DNA of 64,000 bases from Alteromonas sp. ASW11-130 (GTDB lineage Bacteria > Pseudomonadota > Gammaproteobacteria > Enterobacterales > Alteromonadaceae). Position 1 is the first letter of the stretch. Each line of letters begins with the position of its first letter. Positions 29,251-38,948 of the stretch are shown here, piece after piece. The stretch is taken from contig NZ_JAPFRE010000015.1 in assembly GCF_026183735.1 (NCBI RefSeq), forward strand, positions 1 through 64,000, given 5' to 3'. The notes under the pieces are model-generated. The model saw only the letters and a list, made by a program, of their open reading frames with translations, searched no databases and was not told where the DNA came from. Position numbers and translations under genes: made by a program.

Positions 29251-29994
29251 TTATGAGCAACTGCGTTGTCTTACAGCTTCGTATAGACAAATACCTGTGG
29301 CGACTGAGACATTTAAACTGGATACGCTGCCCGCCATAGGTAATTTGACCAGTTCGTCACAACGTTCTTTCGTTAAACGGCGCATACCTTTCCCCTCAGC
29401 GCCCATCACCAGCGCCAATGGGCCAGTAAGCTTGCAATCGTAGAGAGATTTATCGGTTTCGCCTGTCGTACCAATGACCCATACGCCTTTGGATTGAATA
29501 TCCTGTAGTGTTCTCGCTAAGTTCGTCACTTGTATAAAAGGCACACTTTCTGCTGCCCCACAGGCGACTTTTCTCGCTGTTCCGGTTAATCCAGCTGATT
29601 TATCTTTCGGGGCAATAACAGCGTGTACACCGGCCGCGTCGGCACTACGCAAACATGCACCCAGATTATGTGGATCGGTAATTCCATCAAGAATTAATAA
29701 GAAAGGCTGTTTATGGTTTTGCAATACTTCATCAAGGTCATTTTCTGTTAACACGCGAGCGGGTTTAGCCCGCGCAACAATACCCTGGTGTTGTTCTCCA
29801 TTCACTTTATCATCAAGTACTTTACGATGACAAAATTGTACGCTGATGCCATGTCGACGAACCTGATTTACGATATCATTTAAACGATCATCGTTACGGC
29901 CTTTTAGTACTAAGACTTCTATTAGTCGTTCAGGCTCATTTGCCACAACTGCAGATAATGCGTGGATACCGTATAACCATTCTTGCTGAGCCAT
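29251..29994 (-). CDS. rlmB: 23S rRNA (guanosine-2'-O-)-methyltransferase RlmB
   Basis: 247 residues. SpoU/TrmD-fold enzyme that methylates Gm2251 of 23S rRNA with AdoMet. N-terminal substrate domain ([19 protein letters not shown]) and C-terminal knot with motifs [23 protein letters not shown] and [18 protein letters not shown]. Starts directly after the rnr stop codon, so the two are co-transcribed as in E. coli. Confidence 0.97.
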   Translation of the reverse strand: MAQQEWLYGIHALSAVVANEPERLIEVLVLKGRNDDRLNDIVNQVRRHGISVQFCHRKVLDDKVNGEQHQGIVARAKPARVLTENDLDEVLQNHKQPFLLILDGITDPHNLGACLRSADAAGVHAVIAPKDKSAGLTGTARKVACGAAESVPFIQVTNLARTLQDIQSKGVWVIGTTGETDKSLYDCKLTGPLALVMGAEGKGMRRLTKERCDELVKLPMAGSVSSLNVSVATGICLYEAVRQRSCS

Positions 29995-32289
29995 TTATCG
30001 TTTTTTCACCTTGGATTTAGCTTGCTTACGTGATGATTTCTTTTCTTGGGATTGAGCGGAAGAACGTGGCTTCTTTTTGGCAGACTTAACCTTAACGTGA
30101 CGGCCGTTAGTGCTTTTTAAAACCTTGCTATCGAGTATAAGGTCAATTTTGCGCTCGTCTAGATTTACGGAGGCTACTTTTACCATTAGTGCGTCGCCTA
30201 ATCTAAACTGCGTTTTGGATTGTTCTCCCACTAAACATTGTTTGACATTATCATAGTGATAATAATCGCTGTCCAGTGAAGTGATATGAACCAAACCATC
30301 AATATGATACTCGGTTAACCTGACAAAAAGCCCGAAGTTGGTCACCGAACTGACCACACCATCAAACGTAGCCCCTACGTGATCTTGCATAAATTCACAT
30401 TTTAGCCAATCAGACACATCACGGGTTGCGTCGTCTGCTCTACGTTCTGTCATAGAGCATTGTTCGCCCAACTGCTCTATTTCTTCCTCTGTATACGCTT
30501 TTGCACCTGTGACCTTATGCTTTTGTTTAGCTAAGATACCTTTTATTGCGCGATGCACGACTAAATCTGGATAACGCCTTATAGGCGAAGTAAAATGTGC
30601 GTAAGCCGCTAACGCCAAACCGAAGTGACCAATGTTATCACCATCATAAATTGCCTGTTTCATGGAGCGAAGCAACATAGTTTGAATCAATTCTTGATCT
30701 GGGCGTTGTTGGGTCTTAAGCACGACATCAGTAAAATCAGCAGGCGCTGCGTCATCCTTTATTTGATGGGGGACACCTATTTCGCCAAGATAAGCGATAA
30801 ATGCGCTAAGTCTGTCTGCGTCTGGTTTGTCATGTACACGGTAGAGCGCTGGCGCTTTATGTTTCTCAAGGAATTTTGCTGCACTCACATTCGCCATGAT
30901 CATACATTCTTCGATCATTTTATGAGCGTCATTGCGCGTGAGGGGAACGATATTTTCTATTTTACGTTCGGCATTAAACACAAATTTACTTTCTTGCGTT
31001 TCAAATTCAATAGCTCCACGCTTAGCTCTGGCCTTTTTTAATGCCCTATACAAATCGTGTAAATTCCGCAAATGAGGAACCTGCGCTTCGTAACGTTGGT
31101 TCAGGTCTTTATCACCCTCAAGTATTTTCCACACCTTATTGTATGTGAGTCGTGCATGGGAATTCATCACTGCTTCATAGAATTGGTAGGACTGTAATGT
31201 TCCTTGGCTATTGATTGTCATTTCGCAGACCAGACATAACCGGTCAACCTGTGGATTGAGTGAGCACAGACCATTTGAAAGGACTTCAGGTAACATGGGA
31301 ATAACCTGATCAGGAAAATAAACAGAATTTCCTCTATTTAGCGCTTCCGTATCTAAGGCATTACCTTGACGAACATAATAACTAACATCCGCAATAGCCA
31401 CCCAAAGCTGCCACCCCCCGTTATCGAGGGGTTCACAAAATACAGCATCGTCAAAGTCACGCGCATCTTCACCATCTATGGTCACTAACGGTAGTTGCCT
31501 TAAATCGACCCGCCCTTCTTTAGCTTTTTCAGAAACCTGTTCATCTAAATTTTCTACTTGTTTTTCGACCGCTTTTGGCCAAACGTGAGGAATATCGAAC
31601 GTTCGTAACGCCATTTCGATTTCCATACCAGGGGCCAGGTGCTCACCTAGTACTTCTAAGATTCTACCCACGGGGTTTACGCGGCGGCGAGGACGCTGAG
31701 TAAGTTCAACCACTACCACCTGTCCCATGCGCGCGCCATTGACGTGCTCCGGTGGAATAATAATCTCGTGATTGATTCGGCTGTCGTCAGGTATCACCAC
31801 GCCTATTCCCTGTTCAGTAAAATAACGACCGACAATGGGCTCCTCACGGGGGGTGATAACCTGGGTAATATAAGCTTCTTTGCGGCCTCTACGATCAGTA
31901 CCGCTTTGTTTGGCTTCCACTTCATCATCATGTAAAAAAAGCTGCATCTGGCCTTTGCTGATAAACAAATCGCCTGAATTGTCGTGCGGGCGCAAAAAGG
32001 CATAGCCATCGCGATGCCCGATAATTCTGCCACGAATTAGGGCTGATTGATCACCCGGCGCATACTTTTTATGCTTGGTAAACTCGACTTGGCCTTCACG
32101 CTCCATAGCACGTAGCCGCCGTTGAATACCTATTCTGCTCTCTTCGTCGTGGGCCTTAACCACATTACAAATTTCCAAAAACGACATGGGCCGCTCGTTC
32201 TCGCAAAGCACGCTGAGTAGGAATTCACGGCTAGCAACCGGTTTATCATACTTTGCTTGTTCACGTTGAAAATGCGGATCGTCGCTCAT
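29995..32289 (-). CDS. rnr: Ribonuclease R
   Basis: 764 residues. Processive 3'-5' exoribonuclease that degrades structured RNA. N-terminal winged helix, cold-shock domains, RNB catalytic domain with the metal-binding IDGEDARDFDDAVF, C-terminal S1 domain (GATFDGVVSSVTNFGLFVRL) and a Lys-rich tail (VKVKSAKKKPRSSAQ onward). Complete and of normal length. Upstream of rlmB, downstream of motX on the same strand. Confidence 0.97.
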   Translation of the reverse strand: MSDDPHFQREQAKYDKPVASREFLLSVLCENERPMSFLEICNVVKAHDEESRIGIQRRLRAMEREGQVEFTKHKKYAPGDQSALIRGRIIGHRDGYAFLRPHDNSGDLFISKGQMQLFLHDDEVEAKQSGTDRRGRKEAYITQVITPREEPIVGRYFTEQGIGVVIPDDSRINHEIIIPPEHVNGARMGQVVVVELTQRPRRRVNPVGRILEVLGEHLAPGMEIEMALRTFDIPHVWPKAVEKQVENLDEQVSEKAKEGRVDLRQLPLVTIDGEDARDFDDAVFCEPLDNGGWQLWVAIADVSYYVRQGNALDTEALNRGNSVYFPDQVIPMLPEVLSNGLCSLNPQVDRLCLVCEMTINSQGTLQSYQFYEAVMNSHARLTYNKVWKILEGDKDLNQRYEAQVPHLRNLHDLYRALKKARAKRGAIEFETQESKFVFNAERKIENIVPLTRNDAHKMIEECMIMANVSAAKFLEKHKAPALYRVHDKPDADRLSAFIAYLGEIGVPHQIKDDAAPADFTDVVLKTQQRPDQELIQTMLLRSMKQAIYDGDNIGHFGLALAAYAHFTSPIRRYPDLVVHRAIKGILAKQKHKVTGAKAYTEEEIEQLGEQCSMTERRADDATRDVSDWLKCEFMQDHVGATFDGVVSSVTNFGLFVRLTEYHIDGLVHITSLDSDYYHYDNVKQCLVGEQSKTQFRLGDALMVKVASVNLDERKIDLILDSKVLKSTNGRHVKVKSAKKKPRSSAQSQEKKSSRKQAKSKVKKR

Positions 32290-32435
32290 GAATATCTGTT
32301 TACCTTTTAATTATACGATGATGAATGATGTATTGGGCGCAATAGCGCTACTTTATAGTGCTAATGATCGCCACGAAAGTCATATGAGTCAAGTAACATT
32401 ATGGTAACGCGTCACATAAATAGAAATGAGTATAC

Positions 32436-33068
32436 TTAACTCTCCAGTGGACGTCGTGCAGCGCGCACTGCCTTTGGATGCATCAGCTTTTCTAAGGCTT
32501 GCAAATAACTGGCAATACGGGCATGTACTTTCTTATCGTCAGTGACAGCATTATATAACCAGCGATACGCGTCTTCGTAATCATAAGGGCTGCCATGACC
32601 ATCAATAAATAGTTCAACTAATTGAATTTGTGCCTTTAAGTTTCCTAAGGCTGACGCTTCTCTTAGAAACACAACTGCCCGCGTTTTATCTTCCTGAACC
32701 AATATGCCTTTTGCGTAATAGCGTCCAAGCTGTTCCAACGCCTCTGGTAGGCCCTGTTGAGCTGCTAAAGACATAAAATCAATGCCACGTTCCGGCTCTG
32801 CCTCGACACAGACGCCCCATGCAAGCATGTCGCCCCATAGAAACTGATAAGCAGGTACCTTTAACACTTCTGCGCGCGCTTCAATATCTTGCACAAGTTG
32901 GCAGCGATCTTCAACGACCCGAGTAAGATGGGAGTTTTCGGCTATCATTTTTAGTAGCTCATCCTGTGTATACAGTTGAACTGCCTTTATCTCCTGCGCT
33001 GTAGCTGCACTGGGTACGACCAGTGTAGCTACAGCGATAATACAAAAATACAACTTTTTTAATGCCAT
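32436..33068 (-). CDS. motX: Sodium-driven flagellar motor protein MotX
   Basis: 210 residues from MALKKLYFCIIAVATLV; eight extra codons upstream (MVMCNENA) are open, but the signal peptide fits the MALKK start. Periplasmic T-ring protein of the sodium-driven polar flagellum. The mature part, VQLYTQDELLKMIAENSHL, EDRCQLVQDIEARA, PAYQFLWGDMLAWGVCV and GSPYDYEDAYRWLYNAV, matches Vibrio MotX closely and holds Sel1-like repeats (ALEQLGRYYAKGILVQED). Two Cys residues of the mature protein are conserved. Located before rnr-rlmB as in Vibrio, although purA is not adjacent here. Confidence 0.92.
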   Translation of the reverse strand: MALKKLYFCIIAVATLVVPSAATAQEIKAVQLYTQDELLKMIAENSHLTRVVEDRCQLVQDIEARAEVLKVPAYQFLWGDMLAWGVCVEAEPERGIDFMSLAAQQGLPEALEQLGRYYAKGILVQEDKTRAVVFLREASALGNLKAQIQLVELFIDGHGSPYDYEDAYRWLYNAVTDDKKVHARIASYLQALEKLMHPKAVRAARRPLES

Positions 33069-33145
33069 GGCATTCTCATTACACATTACCATTCTGGCTC
33101 GCCTGGCAATGACGAACCATAACTCAGTTTATTTCATTCAGTGCG

Positions 33146-33391
33146 TTAATTAAATTTAGTAGAAAGCGCAGCCTGAATCCGTCGGAGTTGCTCTGCAATA
33201 TCCACGCCTAAATCTGTTAAATAACCGCCATCGGGTTGCGTAATTACGCCTTTTGCATACAGTCGGGATGCTGCACTTACCATCGATTGACTCGCATCGT
33301 GGTGAATTTTCAATCCCTGATGTAAGCTGTCATCGGGAAACTTCAACAGTAAATTTAACTCTTCTGTCATTTCAGTATCAAACACGCTCAT
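33146..33391 (-). CDS. Conserved small protein, TIGR02647 family
   Basis: 81 residues. MTEELNLLLKFPDDSLHQGL, KIHHDASQSM, GVITQPDGGYLTDLG are the conserved blocks of this gammaproteobacterial family. Cytosolic, mostly helical, possibly with a winged-helix-like core; function unknown. A GAGGAATAAACG ribosome region precedes the ATG. Confidence 0.85.
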   Translation of the reverse strand: MSVFDTEMTEELNLLLKFPDDSLHQGLKIHHDASQSMVSAASRLYAKGVITQPDGGYLTDLGVDIAEQLRRIQAALSTKFN

Positions 33392-33461
33392 CGTTTATTC
33401 CTCTTTTACCGGCAAGAATCGGGTATCAATAGGCAAATCGCCGCCACTATAACTGCTTAGA

Positions 33462-33989
33462 CTAATTCACATGCAAATTTTTGCTGCTTAGGGATGAATT
33501 AGTATATATGCCTTTAAACAAAGTTCGCCAGCTTCCGTTATCGACTTTTCGCATTTCCCAATGTTGTATCACACTACCATTTTGCTGCGGTGTCCAGCTT
33601 ATTTTGTGGTCTATCATTTTTCCTTCTTTAGTCTTTCTTTTGCCGTATAAAATCATTGCGTTATTATGCAGGCCGCCGGCAAGCTGAAGACGCAGACCCG
33701 TTTTATCTACCCATGTTTGATACCATTTGCCAGTCGTTTTGTCGTAGATATTTATGCTCATTCCATACGGACCGTCTTTGGTTTCGTAGTGTTCGGTTAT
33801 CACACAATTATCATAATCTTTTTGGATAGTATTATTGCCAGCAGAATTACCATCTGGTGTGGTCACTACCCAGACACCAAGCCAAAAGTCAAAATCGTTA
33901 TATTCGTCTTGCTCGCACTGGGCGCCGTGAACGGGCTTCAATAGCGTGCATATAATTAAAAATAGAAATGTTACGCTCACTCGTTTCAT
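33462..33989 (-). CDS. Exported protein, DUF1579-like
   Basis: 175 residues. Clear signal peptide ([20 protein letters not shown], cleavage near HGA). The mature part has [15 protein letters not shown], the usual start of the DUF1579/lipocalin-like beta-barrel family, then alternating strands ([20 protein letters not shown]). Probably periplasmic; ligand unknown. Divergent from ubiD, whose promoter lies in the 77-bp spacer. Confidence 0.8.
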   Translation of the reverse strand: MKRVSVTFLFLIICTLLKPVHGAQCEQDEYNDFDFWLGVWVVTTPDGNSAGNNTIQKDYDNCVITEHYETKDGPYGMSINIYDKTTGKWYQTWVDKTGLRLQLAGGLHNNAMILYGKRKTKEGKMIDHKISWTPQQNGSVIQHWEMRKVDNGSWRTLFKGIYTNSSLSSKNLHVN

Positions 33990-34000
33990 GGCTTAAGACT

Positions 34001-34029
34001 CTGATAAACCGATTATTCAATGGTATACT
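34001..34029 (+). promoter_or_regulatory. Promoter of ubiD-fre
   Basis: CTGATA (34001-34006), 17-nt spacer and TATACT (34024-34029) with an extended -10 TGG just before. The expected start near 34036 is 31 nt before the ubiD ATG at 34067 and rules out the longer upstream reading of that gene. Confidence 0.65.
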
Positions 34030-34066
34030 CTTGGTAAAGCGTAGTCGCAAGGACAATAGTGTTCAA

Positions 34067-35557
34067 ATGAAGTACAAAGATCTGCGGGATTTTATTCAAC
34101 AGCTTGAAAAGCAAGGTGAACTGAAGCGTATTTCTCAGGAAATTGATCCTGACTTGGAAATGACTGAAATTGCTGATCGGACCCTTCGAGCCGGCGGCCC
34201 GGCGTTGCTATTTGAGAACCCTAAAGGAAGCGATATCCCTGTTTTAGCTAATTTATTTGGAACGCCGGAACGCGTGGCGATGGGGATGGGTCAGTCTTCC
34301 GTGGCGGCGCTTAGAGATGTGGGTGAGCTGCTCGCCTATTTAAAAGAGCCCGAACCGCCAAAAGGTGTCAAAGACTTATGGCAAAAAATACCGGTTTTTA
34401 AACAAGTGTTGAACATGCCTGCCAAGGAACTGAAAAAAGCGCCGTGCCAGGAAGTGGTGCTGACTGACGAAGACGTCGATTTGTCGATGCTTCCTATTCA
34501 GCGTTGCTGGCCGGGCGATGTAGCTCCTCTTATCACTTGGGGTCTCACGGTGACAAGGGGTCCAAATAAGAAGCGCCAAAATCTGGGTATTTATCGACAG
34601 CAAGTTATCGGTAGAAATAAACTTATTATGCGCTGGTTATCCCATCGCGGGGGCGCGCTTGATTTTCGCGAGTGGTGCGAAGCGCATCCGGGCGAGCCCT
34701 ACCCCGTTTCCGTTGCCCTGGGCGCTGATCCGGCGACCATCTTAGGCGCGGTCACACCCGTTCCAGATACGCTATCAGAATATGCATTTGCCGGTTTGTT
34801 GCGAGGTGATAAAACGGAAGTCGTCAAGTCTATCAGCAACGACTTACAGGTGCCTGCTAGCGCGGAGATTGTGTTAGAAGGTTACATCGCCCAAGATGAA
34901 ACGGCACCCGAAGGTCCGTATGGGGACCATACTGGCTATTATAATGAAGTTGATACTTTCCCGGTTTTCACGGTAACTCATCTTACGCACCGAAAATCGC
35001 CAATCTATCATTCAACTTATACTGGTCGGCCACCAGATGAACCTGCTATCTTGGGTGTGGCATTAAATGAAGTGTTTGTACCCATATTACGTAAACAGTT
35101 CCCTGAGATAGTCGACTTTTATCTACCTCCAGAGGGATGTTCCTATCGCCTGGCTGTGGTCACTATGAAAAAGCAATATCCGGGTCATGCAAAACGCGTA
35201 ATGATGGGGGTGTGGTCATTTCTCAGGCAATTCATGTACACTAAATTTGTCATTGTGTGCGACGATGACGTGAATGCCAGGGACTGGAATGATGTTATTT
35301 GGGCCATTACCACCCGTATGGATCCCGCAAGAGATACATTATTGGTTGAAAATACGCCGATAGATTATCTTGACTTTGCTTCGCCCGTTTCTGGGTTAGG
35401 TTCTAAAATGGGAATGGATGCGACGAACAAATTTGAAGGGGAAACCGACCGCGAATGGGGCATACCCATTGTAATGGATGAAGATGTAAAGACGAGGGTA
35501 GATGACATCTGGGATGATCTTGGTATTATGCAGAACGCTAAACCTTCCTCTGATTGA
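34067..35557 (+). CDS. ubiD: 4-hydroxy-3-polyprenylbenzoate decarboxylase
   Basis: 496 residues from [20 protein letters not shown], the usual UbiD start; 33 further codons upstream are open but overlap the divergent gene and lie across the promoter. Decarboxylates the ubiquinone precursor using prenylated FMN made by UbiX. Seen: [46 protein letters not shown] (catalytic Glu region) and [18 protein letters not shown] near the C terminus. Followed by fre, the common gammaproteobacterial pair. Confidence 0.96.
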   Translation: MKYKDLRDFIQQLEKQGELKRISQEIDPDLEMTEIADRTLRAGGPALLFENPKGSDIPVLANLFGTPERVAMGMGQSSVAALRDVGELLAYLKEPEPPKGVKDLWQKIPVFKQVLNMPAKELKKAPCQEVVLTDEDVDLSMLPIQRCWPGDVAPLITWGLTVTRGPNKKRQNLGIYRQQVIGRNKLIMRWLSHRGGALDFREWCEAHPGEPYPVSVALGADPATILGAVTPVPDTLSEYAFAGLLRGDKTEVVKSISNDLQVPASAEIVLEGYIAQDETAPEGPYGDHTGYYNEVDTFPVFTVTHLTHRKSPIYHSTYTGRPPDEPAILGVALNEVFVPILRKQFPEIVDFYLPPEGCSYRLAVVTMKKQYPGHAKRVMMGVWSFLRQFMYTKFVIVCDDDVNARDWNDVIWAITTRMDPARDTLLVENTPIDYLDFASPVSGLGSKMGMDATNKFEGETDREWGIPIVMDEDVKTRVDDIWDDLGIMQNAKPSSD

Positions 35558-35617
35558 GTTATTTAATATCAGCGGCAATGAAAACTTCAGAATAAAGCTA
35601 AATTAAGTTGGAATTTA

Positions 35618-36313
35618 ATGTCAGAAATTGAATGTCAGGTCAGCGCGATTACGCCACTTACTGAATCCGTCTTTAAAGTTGTACTTAAGCCAAAGGCACA
35701 TGTCGAATTTAAGGCAGGTCAATATATTTTGGTACATATGGGTAAAGACGATAAGCGCCCCTTCTCCATTGCGAGTCCTGCTTATGACCATGAGCGTATA
35801 GAATTACATATTGGTGCTGACAAGGACAATACGTATGCGTCTGAAGTGTTGTCGAAAATGCGTAAAGAAGGCTGTATCAAAATAAGTGGCGGACATGGTG
35901 AGGCATTTTTGCGCAAAACAGAGAAAGACATCATTTTGATTGCTGGTGGAACTGGTTTTTCCTATACCCATTCGATTTTACAGCAATTTTTGCACGAAGA
36001 GCATGACAACCAAATTCATCTGTATTGGGGTGGCAAAACACTCGACGATTTGTATATGTCAGAAAAAATGAAACAACTTGCTACATTGCATCCCCATTTT
36101 ACCTATGTTCCGGTAATTGAAGAAGCAGACGATTCCTGGAAAGGACACACTGGCTATGTCCATCATGCCGTTATGAAAGACTTTACGGATATGAGCAATT
36201 GTCAAATTTATGTGGCTGGCCGGTTTGAGATGGCAAAAGCGGTAAGAGATGATTATCAACGCTACCAATTAAACAATAAGGATTTATTCGGGGATGCTTT
36301 CGCATTTATTTAG
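35618..36313 (+). CDS. fre: NAD(P)H-flavin reductase
   Basis: 231 residues. Reduces free flavins with NAD(P)H; the reduced flavin is used by other enzymes. Ferredoxin-reductase fold: KAGQYILVHM, flavin-binding RPFSIAS and the NAD motif ILIAGGTGFSYTHSIL, YVAGRFEMAKAVRDD near the end. Lies 60 nt after ubiD, consistent with supply of reduced flavin to the UbiX/UbiD step. Confidence 0.94.
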   Translation: MSEIECQVSAITPLTESVFKVVLKPKAHVEFKAGQYILVHMGKDDKRPFSIASPAYDHERIELHIGADKDNTYASEVLSKMRKEGCIKISGGHGEAFLRKTEKDIILIAGGTGFSYTHSILQQFLHEEHDNQIHLYWGGKTLDDLYMSEKMKQLATLHPHFTYVPVIEEADDSWKGHTGYVHHAVMKDFTDMSNCQIYVAGRFEMAKAVRDDYQRYQLNNKDLFGDAFAFI

Positions 36314-36322
36314 GTTGAAGAA

Positions 36323-37342
36323 ATGATAAAACCGCAAGGTAAGTTTCACTTGATACAAAAAGTTGCAATTTTGTTCACTTGGGTATTGAGTTTGCTTACC
36401 AGCACGTTCACATATTCTGAGCTTAATTTGGCTTCAATTCCGCTGTCTACTTATGTGGCAGAAGAAGATGGTAATGGCAGAATCAATGACATTATCCAAG
36501 AGGCATTCAAACGTAGTCAGATTGAGGCGAGCTTATCTGTATTGAGACCAGCGTTTCTCGGCAGTGGGCTCAGTAACGAATCGTTAGACGGTGATTTTGC
36601 GTTTCTCGACCTTGACCGCAAAAAAGATAACTTTGTTTATTCAAAGCCCTATCTGCCCCTTTATCTTGTTGCTGTAAGTAAGCGCCCTTATGTTAAAGAG
36701 GTGCGCAATCTGGCGCACTTGCAGGATAGCCGCATCGCCATAGAGAATCGTTTCGCTAATACTGATCGATTACGTATAGAAAAAGCCATTAAATGGTCAA
36801 GAAACCCTGATACATTTGATGCGTTTAAACAATTGGCCGATGGTCGTTCGCCCGCGCTAATCACTTCAGGTCTATTAGTAAATGAATTCAATCGCTTGCT
36901 TGAGAATCATCAGGAAGCCAAGCTTTTTTCTTCACCCCACCCTTTGGTAACCGCTAAGTTTACTGTAGCCGCCCGGGCAAACATCCCAAATATCAAGTCA
37001 TTGTTAGCACAGTTTGACTCGGCCATTGAACAGATGCAAAAGGATGGAACCTACAATCAGCTACTTCAGTTACCTTGGCTACTCAAAGATGTCAATAATG
37101 ATGGGGAGGCAGAATTTATCAGCTCCCTCGGTGTACTAAACAAGAATTCTTTGCCGCCCACCCCCCTCGACGCTTTTTCGCTTGATGGTACGCCCGCTGC
37201 CACATCCGCTGTGTACATCATTGACGGTAATGAAGTTGAATCGTGGGAGCAGGTGAAGGCTTTACTGCCCGATATCAGACATCAGGAAAGAAAAAGCTTA
37301 CTAGACGAGACCATCTATAGTCGCATGATGCGTAGATGGTAA
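36323..37342 (+). CDS. Periplasmic solute-binding-like protein (SBP family 3)
   Basis: 339 residues. Signal peptide near residues 8-33 (VAILFTWVLSLLTSTFTYS). The body resembles type II periplasmic binding proteins of the amino-acid family (DIIQEAFKRS, DGDFAFLDLDRKKDNFVYSK, PYLPLYLVAV, LLAQFDSAIEQMQKDGTYNQ). The C terminus adds an unusual DVNNDGEAEF calcium-loop-like motif and about 70 residues not found in simple binding proteins. No transporter genes adjoin, so it may be a sensor or orphan binding protein. 9 nt after fre. Confidence 0.75.
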   Translation: MIKPQGKFHLIQKVAILFTWVLSLLTSTFTYSELNLASIPLSTYVAEEDGNGRINDIIQEAFKRSQIEASLSVLRPAFLGSGLSNESLDGDFAFLDLDRKKDNFVYSKPYLPLYLVAVSKRPYVKEVRNLAHLQDSRIAIENRFANTDRLRIEKAIKWSRNPDTFDAFKQLADGRSPALITSGLLVNEFNRLLENHQEAKLFSSPHPLVTAKFTVAARANIPNIKSLLAQFDSAIEQMQKDGTYNQLLQLPWLLKDVNNDGEAEFISSLGVLNKNSLPPTPLDAFSLDGTPAATSAVYIIDGNEVESWEQVKALLPDIRHQERKSLLDETIYSRMMRRW

Positions 37343-37422
37343 CTACAATTTATACGTACAAACAGTAAACCTAAGCACACCCTATATCAGTATAAAGAGC
37401 TACACATTTACTGGAGGAAATT

Positions 37423-37644
37423 ATGTCTGAAGTGAACACGGGTCCTGAGTACGAAGATAAAATCCCTAAAGAAATCGCTGAAATTCAAAAAGCTATCTCA
37501 GCACATGACTCTCAGCGTGTGAAACTATTGCTTACAAACGAAATTTTGGATGAGGTACAAAAGGGCCATCTAGTGGAACTGGCGAAATCGAACGGGACCC
37601 CAGCCATTGTAAAAATGATAGAGGATACACCTGCGACGCCATAG
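37423..37644 (+). CDS. Small acidic cytosolic protein, unknown
   Basis: 73 residues, starting MSEVNTGPEYEDKIPKEIAE. No signal or membrane segment; predicted mostly helical with a charged surface. TGGAGGAAATT directly before the ATG is a near-perfect ribosome site, which supports real and strong translation. Not recognised as a named family. Confidence 0.7.
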   Translation: MSEVNTGPEYEDKIPKEIAEIQKAISAHDSQRVKLLLTNEILDEVQKGHLVELAKSNGTPAIVKMIEDTPATP

Positions 37645-37648
37645 GTAA

Positions 37649-37858
37649 ATAATCATTCTTCTTTTCATTCCCGACGGCTCAAATGAAGGCCTCGCCCTTC
37701 ATATTCGTATCTCGCCTGAGTCTATTGAGAACGGCGAAAAAGTAATATTTAGTTACGATCATGCGTTAGCACCGAGCCGTTCCCGCGTTCAGCGGGAATA
37801 CACTTCTATTATAGCTAAAATGCGCTTTCAACTACCCGAGAGAGAAGTGAAAGCTTAA
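37649..37858 (+). other. Open 69-codon frame without a standard start codon
   Basis: The frame from 37649 to the TAA at 37856-37858 is open and has protein-like composition (FIPDGSNEGLALHIRISPES, IENGEKVIFSYDHALAP, KMRFQLPEREVKA), but contains no ATG, GTG or TTG before codon 56 and follows a TAA at 37646. It may be the tail of a decayed gene. Not recognised. Confidence 0.35.
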
Positions 37859-38313
37859 CCACTGTGTCGTTGACGCTAGCTTATAATTGGCCTGATAACT
37901 TAAATTTCTATTGTTCTATAAACTCTTATTTATTGCCAAATACAAGGAGAATCTCATATTCTCTAAATGGGGCATATTTAAAAATCAGAAAAGAAGGCAA
38001 CGTCGTCGGCTTTGTCACACTAGCTCACAACGTTCCATCGAAAAGTAACGACAGGGAGTCGTCATTGTGGCGGAGGCCGCAACCTCCTTAACACGCTAAC
38101 CTATTAAACCCGTAATCTTGCCCTCTCAAATAAAGCCTTAAACTATAGGTAATCGCTTAAAATCGGCAACTTTTTTTCAATTTACTGAACGACTGCAACT
38201 GGCCAAGCAGCGAATAAAGCAATAGTGTCTTACTTCACTCAATGCGCTGCGCATTTCACTGATGAAAATATGAGGGAAAAACTATTCTATAACTTTTCTA
38301 CTGAACTTAGCGA
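37859..38313. other. 455-bp gap, no gene supported
   Basis: A 75-codon plus-strand frame at 37864-38091 has no ribosome site or known motif and is probably chance. GGAGGCCGCAACCTCC near 38071-38086 can form a short hairpin. Nothing else stands out before the promoter at 38314. Confidence 0.45.
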
Positions 38314-38342
38314 TTGACAAACTCAGAGCAGCAACCTAAACT
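38314..38342 (+). promoter_or_regulatory. Promoter of the regulator-oxidase operon
   Basis: Perfect TTGACA (38314-38319), 17-nt spacer and TAAACT (38337-38342), 32 nt upstream of the GbsR-type gene. Probably drives the regulator and the following oxidase genes. Confidence 0.7.
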
Positions 38343-38374
38343 TTCACTAATTTCTGAAACTTCAATATGTAGAT

Positions 38375-38917
38375 ATGTCATCAATCACAATGTCAGCAGT
38401 CATGCACTTTGGCGAAATGGGAAGTCGCTGGGGCTTTAACCGCACGGTTGGGCAAATTCTTGCTCTTATTGTACTTAACGATAAACCTATTTCTGCGCAA
38501 GAAATAGCGGACACCTTAAGTATTTCGAGGGGAAACACCAGCATGGGTTTAAAAGAGTTGCAGTCCTGGCGCTTGGTTAAACTTCATATCATCCCAGGCG
38601 AACGTAAAGAATTTTTTGTCGCGGCGGGTGATATTTGGACGCTGGCGAACCGCGTGTTGGAAGAAAGAAAAAAAAGAGAAATTGATCCGACTTTAAGTTT
38701 GCTTCGTGATCTCTTACTCGACTCACCATCGACCGATAAAGATAAGCTCGCGCAAGATAAGTTGTGCGAAATCCATGATTTGTTGGAATCCGTTACGCGT
38801 TGGTCAGAAGAACTTCAGCGTATGGGTCCAGACAAGCTTCTAACGCTAATGAAGTTGGGTGCTGGGGTTGGCAAGGTTCTGGAGTTTAAAGATAAATTAA
38901 AAATCGGTAACAAATAG
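38375..38917 (+). CDS. GbsR/MarR-type transcriptional regulator
   Basis: 180 residues. Winged-helix of the GbsR branch: FGEMGSRWGFNRTVGQILAL, PISAQEIADTLSISRGNTSM (recognition helix) and GLKELQSWRLVKLHIIPGER. A C-terminal helical part probably forms the dimer. Lies 31 nt before the cydA-like gene on the same strand, so it is likely a local, perhaps autogenous, regulator of the bd-type oxidase. No Cys residues typical of redox sensing are seen in the DNA-binding part. Confidence 0.85.
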   Translation: MSSITMSAVMHFGEMGSRWGFNRTVGQILALIVLNDKPISAQEIADTLSISRGNTSMGLKELQSWRLVKLHIIPGERKEFFVAAGDIWTLANRVLEERKKREIDPTLSLLRDLLLDSPSTDKDKLAQDKLCEIHDLLESVTRWSEELQRMGPDKLLTLMKLGAGVGKVLEFKDKLKIGNK

Positions 38918-38948
38918 CCAGCTAACTAATATTCAGGAGGACTAAAAA

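Noticed and set aside
33968..34066. Upstream extension of ubiD by 33 codons
   Set aside because: UbiD proteins start at MKYKDLRDF; the extension crosses a good promoter and overlaps the divergent gene.
37864..38091. 75-codon plus-strand frame in the gap before the GbsR-type gene
   Set aside because: No ribosome site, no motif, and AT-rich spacer composition.
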